Origin: Pirellulales bacterium
Lineage (GTDB): Bacteria > Planctomycetota > Planctomycetia > Pirellulales > JAICIG01
Length of the DNA: 6,295 nt
NCBI GenBank assembly: GCA_025924495.1
Contig: JAICIG010000453.1
Span: 1 to 6,295, forward strand
Reading direction: 5' to 3'
Part shown: positions 1 through 5,319 of the stretch, piece by piece
How the letters are laid out: each line of letters starts with the position of its first letter
How positions within the stretch are numbered: the first letter of the stretch is position 1
Notes under the pieces: generated by a model
The model's database searches: none
Told to the model about the DNA's origin: nothing
What the model saw: the letters and a program-made list of their open reading frames with translations, nothing else
Program-made: the position numbers and the translations under genes

Positions 1-1
1 A

Positions 2-649
2 TTCGGCGGGCCGGCGTACTTCATCGGCAACATTCTGTACCACGTGCCCAACGGCGTGGCGTTCAAGTTTTCGGCCAAGCCGGCGGGACTGTTCGTCTAT
101 CACAACACGATCATCGGCGAGCAGACGATTCGCGATCCTTCGTCGAACGTCCATTTCCGCAACAACCTGTTTTTGGGCTGCGACACGCCCGGCCGTGGCA
201 TCATGACTTGGCCCAATGCGACCGATGCGTTCAGTTCGGATTACAACGGCTACCGACCCAACAACGAGGTTACCGAGCAATATGTGTGGCTCGCGCCAAA
301 AGCCGGAATGCGGTTATACGAGCCGCAGCCCGAGGACTGGAAGAGCTTCCGCACGCTGGCCGACTTCCGCGCGGCGACGAAGCAAGAGATGCACGGCATC
401 GAGGTCGATTTTGACGTCTTCGAGAAATTGACGGCGCCCGATCCGGCCCGCCGCCATGCGGTCTATCACGCGGTCGACCTGAACTTTCGTCTCAACCCAT
501 CCGGCAAGGCGGTCGATGCCGGCGTCATCATTCCCACGGTGAATGACGGCTTTAACGGCCGGGCGCCGGACCTGGGCGCGCTGGAAGTCGGCAAGCCCGA
601 ACCGAAGTACGGCCCCAGGTGGCTCAAAGGACAGCCGTTTTATCGGTAG
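2..649 (+). CDS. Right-handed parallel beta-helix protein, C-terminal part (5' end outside window)
   Basis: The frame is open from the window edge, so the real start lies upstream; the GTG at 44 is internal. About 215 residues are visible. The first ~85 show the spaced N-rich rungs of a right-handed beta-helix (GNILYH, YHNTIIG, FRNNLFLG), where short hydrophobic strands and asparagines recur about every 20-25 residues, ending in a DYNGYRP segment. The last third carries a closing motif common in such proteins: FRLNPSGKAVDAG, then NDGFNGRAPDLGALEVG. Families with this layout are secreted or cell-surface proteins, often polysaccharide lyases or hydrolases, or proteins of unknown substrate. The catalytic region, if any, is not in view, so no substrate can be given. 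A signal peptide cannot be checked. The gene converges on the minus-strand small ORFs. Fold assignment is fairly sure, function is not. Confidence 0.85.
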   Translation, partial: FGGPAYFIGNILYHVPNGVAFKFSAKPAGLFVYHNTIIGEQTIRDPSSNVHFRNNLFLGCDTPGRGIMTWPNATDAFSSDYNGYRPNNEVTEQYVWLAPKAGMRLYEPQPEDWKSFRTLADFRAATKQEMHGIEVDFDVFEKLTAPDPARRHAVYHAVDLNFRLNPSGKAVDAGVIIPTVNDGFNGRAPDLGALEVGKPEPKYGPRWLKGQPFYR

Positions 650-695
650 GGGCGGAACGACAACTAGCCGCATTGTCCGCCGCGCTATTTCGTAA

Positions 696-722
696 CGTCA
701 TCGTATGACGCGAAATCGCGTC
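696..722. other. Two overlapping hairpins between convergent genes
   Basis: CGTCAT (696-701) pairs with ATGACG (705-710) around a 3-nt loop. GACGCGA (707-713) pairs with TCGCGTC (716-722), or 6 bp with an AAAT tetraloop. The two share 707-710, so only one can form fully at a time. They lie 46 bp after the beta-helix stop and just past the minus-strand small ORF stop (732), where a terminator for either strand would be expected. Neither is followed by a clear T-run, so an intrinsic terminator is not proven. A short REP-like palindrome is an alternative. Confidence 0.45.
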
Positions 723-731
723 GCTCGGCTT

Positions 732-839
732 TCAACTGCCTTTTTCAGCTCCCTTGCTCGACTTGTCCTCGGCAGATCCTGGCGCCTGCGCGTCGTGCGG
801 TTGACGCTTCGGAGTGCCCACCGGGCACTGTGAATTCAT
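732..839 (-). CDS. 35-codon ORF directly after, and in frame with, the TGA of the small membrane ORF
   Basis: Read on the minus strand, ATG (839-837) follows the TGA (842-840) of the preceding ORF with no gap and in the same frame, and runs to a TGA at 734-732. The peptide begins MNSQCPVGTPKRQP and is hydrophilic and charged, ending in a Lys/Glu/Ser/Gly-rich tail (DKSSKGAEKGS). About 62% of its codons end in G or C. On its own it looks like no known protein and has no Shine-Dalgarno sequence apart from the coding region before it. It would make sense as the cytoplasmic tail of the preceding membrane segment if the TGA is read through as selenocysteine, or if the TGA is a mutated Cys or Trp codon. 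Translational coupling as a separate peptide is the third option. I do not recognise the family. Confidence 0.35.
   Translation of the reverse strand: MNSQCPVGTPKRQPHDAQAPGSAEDKSSKGAEKGS
813..829 (-). other. Perfect stem-loop 17 nt downstream of in-frame TGA (SECIS-like)
   Basis: On the minus strand AGTGCCC-GGT-GGGCACT forms a perfect 7-bp stem with a 3-nt loop beginning with G. Ten nucleotides separate the TGA (842-840) from the base of the stem, and 17 separate it from the loop. Bacterial SECIS elements are stem-loops within the coding region just after the UGA, with a short apical loop that has G near its start. Geometry therefore fits, but short GC-rich hairpins also occur by chance. A second weak hairpin, GTGAA-TGAA-TTCAC (843-830), includes the TGA itself. 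Confidence 0.4.
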
Positions 840-932
840 TCACGTGCGAAAGCCAAACCGCGGCAGCACGACGAACCACAGCACGAAAACTCCGACCACC
901 AACGCCAGCGGACCGATCGATTCATTCCACAT
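840..932 (-). CDS. Tiny single-pass membrane protein (30 aa, or the N-terminus of a 66-codon selenoprotein candidate)
   Basis: ATG at 932-930 is preceded by GGGAG (944-940) at a 7-nt spacing, a good Shine-Dalgarno match. The peptide starts MWNESIGPLALVV and forms one strongly hydrophobic span (about residues 5-24), followed by a positively charged LPRFGFRT end. This predicts an N-out, C-in orientation by the positive-inside rule. About 77% of codons end in G or C, as expected for a real gene in GC-rich DNA. It stops at TGA 842-840, after which the frame stays open for 35 codons. It lies 156 bp beyond the end of the molybdoenzyme gene on the same strand, so cotranscription is possible, though a hairpin and a repeat array intervene. 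Function unknown; I do not recognise a named family. The start, membrane span and codon use are seen; the role is not. Confidence 0.6.
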   Translation of the reverse strand: MWNESIGPLALVVGVFVLWFVVLPRFGFRT

Positions 933-937
933 CTTTC

Positions 938-1034
938 AGCTCCCAAGAAAACAGCTCCCAAGAAAACAGCGCCCAAGAAAACAGCGCCCAAGAAAACAGC
1001 GCCCAAGAAAACAGCGCCCAAGAAAACAGCGCCA
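938..1034. repeat. 15-bp tandem repeat, about 6.5 copies
   Basis: Plus-strand unit AAGAAAACAGCGCCC. Full copies begin at 945, 960, 975, 990, 1005 and 1020, with a 7-bp partial copy (AGCTCCC) at 938-944. Differences are few: GCT instead of GCG in the first full copy and a final A in the last. The unit length is a multiple of three and contains no stop in any of the six frames, so it generates spurious ORFs on both strands (PKKTA, QENSA and RKQRP on plus; ALFSW, GAVFL and RCFLG on minus). On the minus strand it directly precedes the small membrane ORF, and its last partial copy contributes the GGGAG Shine-Dalgarno sequence. It has no unique spacers, so it is not a CRISPR array. Confidence 0.95.
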
Positions 1035-1056
1035 AACGAATCATCGAGCCATGAGC

Positions 1057-1088
1057 GGCGGAACTGCCGTTCAATCGTTCGTTCCGCC
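1057..1088 (-). terminator. Hairpin abutting the stop codon of the molybdoenzyme gene (possible terminator)
   Basis: GGCGGAAC (1057-1064) is the exact reverse complement of GTTCCGCC (1081-1088), an 8-bp stem with a 16-nt loop. On the minus strand the stem begins at the first base after the TGA (1091-1089). There is no T-run after it on the minus strand, so it is either a weak or factor-dependent terminator or a structure that protects the mRNA 3' end. Confidence 0.4.
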
Positions 1089-2351
1089 TCAATCGAGCAC
1101 CGTAATTGCCACCGACTCGATTGCGCTGTGGCCCGACTTGCGGAAAGGTCGCGGCAGCGGCTGGGCGACGCCCTTCTCGTCGATGGTACGAGAGCGCAGC
1201 ACGTATTTGCCAGCAGCCAGGCCCGGCATCAGCGCGGCCCAGTGAACCTTGCTCAGCCGCATCGGCCACGAGCGAGGGCGGCCCGTTGCTGCATCAAAAC
1301 CCAAAGTATCGGCGGGCATTTTTCCGTCGGGGAAATCCCCGCCCCAGGTTTCCGGCGGCGGCAGAATTTCAGCATCAGTCCAAGGGGCGGTTGCGAAGTA
1401 TTTATCGCCGGCCGGCTGTTCTTCGCCGTCAGGCGCGATCCATACCTGCACTTTCGACAATCCCGAAATGCCGACCTGGGCGTAGCCGGTCACAGGAATC
1501 GGTTGACCGGCTTTGACTTCGCGCGGCACGGAAATGGTTGCGGCGAATGTTTTAAGCGGGCTATCGACGTCGTTGTCGCCGTCGGCGTACGTGTCGTTCG
1601 CATGGTACAGGTTCGAGATCACGACGTGCGTGAGCCACTTGATCGATTTGAAGCCGTAGGCTTCCGGCACGACCATGCGAACCGGCCCGCCTCGCTCGCT
1701 ATTCAGCCATTGGCCGTTCAGCTTGTAGCAGAGAATCACGGGCGGGAGATCATACGGATCCTCAAGCACGCGGCCGATCGGCAGCGAACTGCGAAACATC
1801 TGCGCGGGGTCGTCGTTGTGGTAGCCGTAATAAAAAACGCGGCGAACATCCTCGCTTGGCTGCGTCAGCCAGAACACCTCGCGGAGCGGCGCCCCTTCCC
1901 AGACGCCCATGCCCAACGGGCAACCAATATTTAGGCACGTCATCACCTTCGCGAACCGAACCGCATGCTTTTCCGCGAGCTGCATCAGGCCGCCGAAGTC
2001 GAGTGCCGAGCCGTCGGCTTGCGACATCGGACGACGAAGTTTCGCTGGATGATCCGAGTCGGAAATGACCTCAAGCTTCCACGTCTCGCGAGTCAAACCC
2101 GCGGCGCGCTTCTGCTCACCGGTCAAGGAATGCGGCAGCGGCTTGCCGCGCGATACATCGCGGAACTGTTCTTGCGGCGTAAAGTACGCTTCCAGCGCGC
2201 GGATTGCCTCTGCTAATTCGGGCGCCGGGGGTTCCGATTTGGATATCCGAGGCCAAAGGCCCAGGGCGGCCGAACCCGCCGCGCTCGCGCGCAGAAAGAA
2301 TCGCCGCGTGAGGGTTCGATGTTCCTCGAGAAACCGTTGCAAATCGTTCAC
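1089..2351 (-). CDS. Tat-exported sulfite-oxidase-family molybdopterin oxidoreductase
   Basis: This 420-residue protein starts at GTG (2351-2349), with AAGGAA (2364-2359) 7 nt upstream. Residues 14-30 (LTRRFFLRASAAG) form a twin-arginine signal with R16-R17, so it should fold with its cofactor and be exported by Tat. About 85-265 match the molybdopterin-binding domain of the sulfite oxidase family: the probable Mo-ligand cysteine is C139 in VMTCLNIG, followed by VWEGAPLREV and, at 221-241, GGPVRMVVPEAYGFKSIKWLT, which in the family contacts substrate and cofactor. About 268-420 match the immunoglobulin-like Mo-co dimerisation domain, with GYAQVG, a VQVWIAPDG strand and a KYVLRSRTIDEKGVAQP end. 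There is no haem or cytochrome domain, so an external electron acceptor is needed. The family oxidises sulfite or reduces S- and N-oxides; the actual substrate cannot be told. It is transcribed away from the aldo/keto reductase. Confidence 0.9.
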   Translation of the reverse strand: MNDLQRFLEEHRTLTRRFFLRASAAGSAALGLWPRISKSEPPAPELAEAIRALEAYFTPQEQFRDVSRGKPLPHSLTGEQKRAAGLTRETWKLEVISDSDHPAKLRRPMSQADGSALDFGGLMQLAEKHAVRFAKVMTCLNIGCPLGMGVWEGAPLREVFWLTQPSEDVRRVFYYGYHNDDPAQMFRSSLPIGRVLEDPYDLPPVILCYKLNGQWLNSERGGPVRMVVPEAYGFKSIKWLTHVVISNLYHANDTYADGDNDVDSPLKTFAATISVPREVKAGQPIPVTGYAQVGISGLSKVQVWIAPDGEEQPAGDKYFATAPWTDAEILPPPETWGGDFPDGKMPADTLGFDAATGRPRSWPMRLSKVHWAALMPGLAAGKYVLRSRTIDEKGVAQPLPRPFRKSGHSAIESVAITVLD

Positions 2352-2358
2352 GCGCGAG

Positions 2359-2364
2359 TTCCTT
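2359..2364 (-). promoter_or_regulatory. Ribosome binding site for the molybdoenzyme gene
   Basis: AAGGAA on the minus strand lies 7 nt before the GTG at 2351-2349. It fixes this GTG as the start and places the twin-arginine motif at residues 16-17, a normal distance from the N-terminus. Confidence 0.6.
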
Positions 2365-2384
2365 GCGTTTGAGTCCCCACGGCC

Positions 2385-2413
2385 AGCCTAGGCGGTTTGC
2401 CGCCAGCGTTCAA
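2385..2413 (-). promoter_or_regulatory. Sigma70-like promoter of the molybdoenzyme gene, with an inverted repeat in its spacer
   Basis: On the minus strand TTGAAC (2413-2408) is followed after exactly 17 bp by TAGGCT (2390-2385). Transcription would begin near 2378, giving a leader of about 27 nt with the AAGGAA site inside it. The spacer contains GGCGG-TTTG-CCGCC (2391-2404), a perfect 5-bp inverted repeat abutting the -10 hexamer, which could be an operator for a repressor or MerR-type regulator or simply chance. Known: hexamer consensus. Inferred: promoter use. Confidence 0.5.
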
Positions 2414-2577
2414 GCAATCAGGGGGCGATATAACCGAACGCGCGGCGGTGGCCGGGCCGCGTGCGCTTTGGCAAATCCGCCGACTCCCCCTTGCCCGGAA
2501 CTTGCAGGCACTGCGAGAATCGCACTCGAAGCCAGATGTGGTCGCCATGGAGGCCATTCCGACTCCGTCAAACAATC

Positions 2578-2583
2578 GAGGAA
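2578..2583 (+). promoter_or_regulatory. Ribosome binding site for the aldo/keto reductase
   Basis: GAGGAA lies 5 nt before an in-frame GTG (2589) and 11 nt before the ATG (2595). The two candidate starts differ by only two residues. The ATG at 2547 and the TTG at 2397 upstream have no such site and would give N-terminal extensions not seen in the family. Confidence 0.5.
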
Positions 2584-2594
2584 CCGCCGTGGAA

Positions 2595-3581
2595 ATGGAA
2601 TATGTGAAGCTCGGTCGCTCGGGCCTGAAGGTGTCGAGGCTGTGTCTCGGTTGTATGAGCTACGGCGATCCGGCGCGCGGACATCACGCCTGGGTGCTTG
2701 ACGAAGCCGCCTCGCGACCGTTCTATCGTCGCGCGTTCGAGTTGGGCATCAATTTCTTCGACACGGCGAACATGTACTCGCTCGGCGGCAGCGAGGAAGT
2801 GCTCGGCCGGGCGGTGCGCGAGTTCTCGCGACGCGATGAGGTCGTCATTGCCACGAAGCTTTTCTTCCCGCTCCATAAAAAGGACCCCAACGGACGCGGC
2901 CTTTCGCGCAAGGCAATCTTCCGCGAAATCGACGGCAGCCTTGCGCGGCTCGGCACGGATTACGTCGATCTGTACCAGATTCATCGCTGGGATTATGACA
3001 CGCCGATCGAGGAGACGCTCGAAGCGCTCCACGACGTGGTCAAGGCTGGCAAGGCCCGTTATATCGGCGCCTCGTCGATGTTCGCCTGGCAATTCGCCAA
3101 GGCGCTCTATCTGGCCGATTTGCATGGCTGGACGCGGTTTGCCTCCATGCAGCCGCACTACAATCTGCTCAATCGAGAAGAAGAACGCGAGATGCTACCC
3201 GTGTGCGCAGCCGAACAGATCGCGGTCATTCCCTGGAGCCCCTTGGCGAGAGGGCGACTTGCGCGTCCCTGGAAGAGCGAACCGACCGCTCGTGAGCAAA
3301 CCGACGGCGTGGCGCGCTCGCTGTATGCCGGCACGGAAGAGGCGGACCATCGCGTGGTCGATCGCGTCGTGGAAGTTGCCGCCGAGCGCGGCATAGCGCA
3401 GTCTCAACTTGCCCTGGCCTGGGTGCTGCACAAGCCGGTCGTCACCGCCCCAATCATCGGCGCCACCAAGCTCCAACACCTGGACGATGCCGCGAGCGCT
3501 CTCGGCGTGAAGCTTTCCGCCGAAGAACTCAAGCGCCTCGAGGAGCCGTACGTCCCTCACGGGGTTGTCGGATACGAATAA
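2595..3581 (+). CDS. yajO: Aldo/keto reductase, YajO-like
   Basis: A cytoplasmic NADPH-dependent oxidoreductase of the (beta/alpha)8-barrel aldo/keto reductase superfamily, 328 residues, close to E. coli YajO in length and order of motifs. Seen: N-terminal MEYVKLGRSGLKVSRLCLGC, then the catalytic tetrad D56 and Y61 (FFDTANMYS), K88 (VIATK) and H130 (QIHRWDYDTPIEETLEAL). Further motifs are ARYIGASSMFAWQF, MQPHYNLLNREEEREMLP, IPWSPLARGRL and a C-terminal PYVPHGVVGYE, all characteristic of YajO relatives. The cofactor-binding PIIGATK segment is at 286-292. E. coli YajO has been linked to 1-deoxyxylulose-5-phosphate and thiamine synthesis, but many relatives simply reduce varied carbonyl compounds, so the substrate here is open. 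GTG at 2589 (two residues longer) is an equal alternative start. It is divergent from the molybdoenzyme. A TATAAC hexamer at 2429-2434 is a possible -10, without a clear -35. Confidence 0.92.
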   Translation: MEYVKLGRSGLKVSRLCLGCMSYGDPARGHHAWVLDEAASRPFYRRAFELGINFFDTANMYSLGGSEEVLGRAVREFSRRDEVVIATKLFFPLHKKDPNGRGLSRKAIFREIDGSLARLGTDYVDLYQIHRWDYDTPIEETLEALHDVVKAGKARYIGASSMFAWQFAKALYLADLHGWTRFASMQPHYNLLNREEEREMLPVCAAEQIAVIPWSPLARGRLARPWKSEPTAREQTDGVARSLYAGTEEADHRVVDRVVEVAAERGIAQSQLALAWVLHKPVVTAPIIGATKLQHLDDAASALGVKLSAEELKRLEEPYVPHGVVGYE

Positions 3582-3584
3582 CCG

Positions 3585-3612
3585 TTTCTTTCCGGCGGCG
3601 GATTCTTATATT
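3585..3612 (+). promoter_or_regulatory. Weak candidate promoter upstream of the FAD/NAD(P)-binding gene
   Basis: TATATT (3607-3612) is a good -10 match, but the only -35 at a suitable distance is TTTCTT (3585-3590, 16-bp spacer), which is poor. If used, the leader would be about 165 nt, longer than for the other genes. The sequence is the most promoter-like one in the 201-bp gap after the aldo/keto reductase, so a separate transcript is plausible but not shown. Confidence 0.22.
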
Positions 3613-3768
3613 GAATGCGGCGCGAATCAACACATCGAGATGCTGCGACCGCCTGCGTGTGCGGTTCGGCGCGGCGGATGGACTCGTGTCACGGATCGCT
3701 TGATTTGTGGAGCATCGGAACGCTGCTCCGCCGATCTGCACTTTCCGAAATTGCAAATCTTGGAAAAC

Positions 3769-3775
3769 AGGAAGG
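3769..3775 (+). promoter_or_regulatory. Ribosome binding site fixing the GTG start at 3783
   Basis: AGGAAGG lies 7 nt before GTG 3783. The frame is open 56 codons further upstream, but that part has no conserved character. The dinucleotide-binding strand (VKTIVIIGGG) begins exactly at this GTG, as expected for the family N-terminus. Confidence 0.7.
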
Positions 3776-3782
3776 GAATGCT

Positions 3783-5228
3783 GTGAAAACCATTGTGATT
3801 ATCGGCGGCGGGTTCAGCGGCACGATGACTGCCGTCAACGTCGCCCGATTTGCGCGCCAGCCAGCCCGAGTAATCATCGTCAATCATCGCCGTCCGCTGG
3901 GGCGAGGCACGGCGTATGGCACTCGGCATCCCGACCATTTGTTGAATGTGGCCGCGAGAAACATGTCCGCTTTGGCCGATCAGCCCGACAACTTTATCAA
4001 CTGGCTGCGCTGCCGGAGCGAATATGGCGACTTGCCAGAAGCCGAGCTGCGTGAGACGTTTGTGCCGCGACGCGTCTATGGCGACTATTTGCGCAGCCTA
4101 TCGTTCGGCTATTTCCATCCGATCGATGAGCGCGGCGCCGTCACAATCGACGCCTATGAAGATGAAGCGGTCGACATTGAAGCGCACCAGGGTGGCGGCC
4201 TGCTCGTCTCGCTGGCCGGCGGCGAGTTAATTGAAGCCGATCGCGTCGTGCTCGCAACCGGCAATCAGCCGCCGGCGCCGCTGGCCGGCTTGCCAGACGC
4301 CTTCGATCACCCCGCTTACGCGGCCGATCCGTGGAGCGACTGGGAGTCGCGGCTCCCTGACGCAAACCAAGAGATCGTGTTGCTGGGGACGGGGCTGACG
4401 ATGGTCGATACCTTGCTGACGCTCTTGTCGCGTGAGTGGCAAGGAAGAATCACCGCCATCTCGCGCAGCGGCATGCTGCCGCTGGCCCACTTTCGCGGCA
4501 TCGATTACCGCGACTTTCCTCCGGCCAATCCAGAAATGCTCGGCCTGGCGCCGCTCGTCGAGTTGATCGAAGAGCATTGTCGCCTGCTGCGCCAGCGCGG
4601 CGCCAACCCGGCCATCGCCATCGACCGGCTGCGACCGCACACGCAAAGAATCTGGAAGAGCTTTTCGCTCGCTGAGAAGCGGGAATTCCTGAGCCGCTAT
4701 TCCGCTCGCTGGAACACGAGCCGTCACCGCGTTGCGCAGCCGATCCATCAACGAATGACCGAAGCAATCGAGGCCGGGCGCCTGCGCATCGTGCGAGGAA
4801 CGGTCGACATGATCGAAGCATGTGGCGCCGGAGTGCGAGTGTTGCTCAAAAACGAGCGCGAAAATCGCGCGTCGTTTACGGCGGGACTGGCGATCAATTG
4901 CACCGGCCCTCAGGCTCAGTTTTCGAAGACGGAAGTCCAACTTTTCCAGAACCTGCTCAAGCGCGGCCTGGCGCGGCCCGACGCACTCGACATGGGCATC
5001 GACGTCGACGAAGATCTTGCCGTAATCGACCGCGACGGCGGCGCTAGCGGCTGCCTCTACGCGTTGGGTCCCCTGCTGAAAGGCACGCTCTGGGAGACTA
5101 CGGCCGTCCCCGAACTCCGAGGCCAAGCGATGCAACTTGCGCGTGTGCTGCTTGCCGACGAAATGCTCCAGGCAGACGATAGGCGCTTCCAGGTGCACGA
5201 AGAGGCGGTGATCGAGTATTACATCTAG
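3783..5228 (+). CDS. FAD/NAD(P)-binding protein, YdhS/COG4529-like
   Basis: This 481-residue protein starts at GTG with a strong Shine-Dalgarno sequence. Residues 4-13 (IVIIGGGFSG) are a Rossmann GxGxxG FAD-binding loop, followed by an acidic-free strand ending in VNHRRPLGRGTAYGT and the HLLNVAARNMSALADQPDNFINWL segment typical of the FAD-NAD(P)-binding family (PF13454). An ATGNQPP motif (158-164) and a second dinucleotide-binding loop, LLGTGLTMVD (200-209), indicate an NAD(P)H site. NCTGP (372-376) and YALGPLLKGTLWETTAVPELRGQA (427-449) close the FAD site. There is no signal peptide or membrane segment, so it should be cytoplasmic. Relatives are largely uncharacterised flavoproteins, thought to be monooxygenase- or oxidoreductase-like; no substrate can be assigned. 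It stands 201 bp after the aldo/keto reductase and 91 bp before the next gene, so it is probably its own unit. Confidence 0.88.
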   Translation: MKTIVIIGGGFSGTMTAVNVARFARQPARVIIVNHRRPLGRGTAYGTRHPDHLLNVAARNMSALADQPDNFINWLRCRSEYGDLPEAELRETFVPRRVYGDYLRSLSFGYFHPIDERGAVTIDAYEDEAVDIEAHQGGGLLVSLAGGELIEADRVVLATGNQPPAPLAGLPDAFDHPAYAADPWSDWESRLPDANQEIVLLGTGLTMVDTLLTLLSREWQGRITAISRSGMLPLAHFRGIDYRDFPPANPEMLGLAPLVELIEEHCRLLRQRGANPAIAIDRLRPHTQRIWKSFSLAEKREFLSRYSARWNTSRHRVAQPIHQRMTEAIEAGRLRIVRGTVDMIEACGAGVRVLLKNERENRASFTAGLAINCTGPQAQFSKTEVQLFQNLLKRGLARPDALDMGIDVDEDLAVIDRDGGASGCLYALGPLLKGTLWETTAVPELRGQAMQLARVLLADEMLQADDRRFQVHEEAVIEYYI

Positions 5229-5249
5229 GCCGGATCAACCATTTCTCTC

Positions 5250-5279
5250 TTGGCTTCATAAACCATCAAGTCCTATACT
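5250..5279 (+). promoter_or_regulatory. Sigma70-like promoter for the secreted multi-module protein
   Basis: TTGGCT (5250-5255), an 18-bp spacer, then TATACT (5274-5279), matching 5 of 6 bases of the -10 consensus. Transcription would start near 5287, giving a ~33-nt leader that contains the Shine-Dalgarno sequence. It begins only 22 bp after the stop of the FAD/NAD(P)-binding gene, so the downstream gene likely has its own transcript. Confidence 0.6.
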
Positions 5280-5305
5280 GCGCGAAGGTTGTAGCACCAA
5301 ACGCG

Positions 5306-5310
5306 TGGAG
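5306..5310 (+). promoter_or_regulatory. Ribosome binding site for the secreted multi-module protein
   Basis: GGAGG ends 9 nt before ATG 5320, a near-consensus site at normal spacing. It selects this ATG, which also gives a well-formed signal peptide. Confidence 0.65.
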
Positions 5311-5319
5311 GGCCTTGGC

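Noticed and set aside
938..1034. CRISPR-like array
   Set aside because: The repeats are contiguous 15-bp units with no unique spacers and no cas genes nearby.
814..1245. Plus-strand ORFs through the repeat (RKQRP and QENSA frames), including an open but startless PKKTA frame resembling a lysine-rich histone-like tail
   Set aside because: The 15-bp unit has no stop in any of six frames, so long ORFs there are automatic. None has a ribosome binding site or conserved flanks, and the PKKTA frame has no start codon before the repeat.
836..1269. Minus-strand ORFs of 61 and 115 codons rich in GAVFL or ALFSW repeats
   Set aside because: They are repeat-driven. The 115-codon one runs antiparallel to nothing conserved and overlaps the end of the molybdoenzyme in another frame. 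The small membrane ORF in the third frame has a better start, codon use and protein character.
1128..1934. 268-codon plus-strand ORF opposite the molybdoenzyme
   Set aside because: It is a shadow of the minus-strand gene, which has clear family motifs; the plus-strand translation is arginine-rich and has no recognisable domain.
2397..2594. N-terminal extension of the aldo/keto reductase from a TTG at 2397 or ATG at 2547
   Set aside because: Neither start has a ribosome binding site, and the family N-terminus matches the start at 2595 (or 2589).
3709..3729. GGAGCA / TGCTCC inverted repeat upstream of the FAD/NAD(P)-binding gene
   Set aside because: A 6-bp stem with a 9-nt loop in GC-rich DNA is easily random, and it has no clear position relative to a promoter or start.
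3615..3782. N-terminal extension of the FAD/NAD(P)-binding protein
   Set aside because: The upstream 56 codons are open, but the Rossmann strand begins exactly at GTG 3783, which has a strong Shine-Dalgarno site.
4227..5198. 323-codon minus-strand ORF opposite the FAD/NAD(P)-binding gene
   Set aside because: The length comes from GC-rich codon bias on the complementary strand. The plus strand shows two dinucleotide-binding motifs and a proper start signal.
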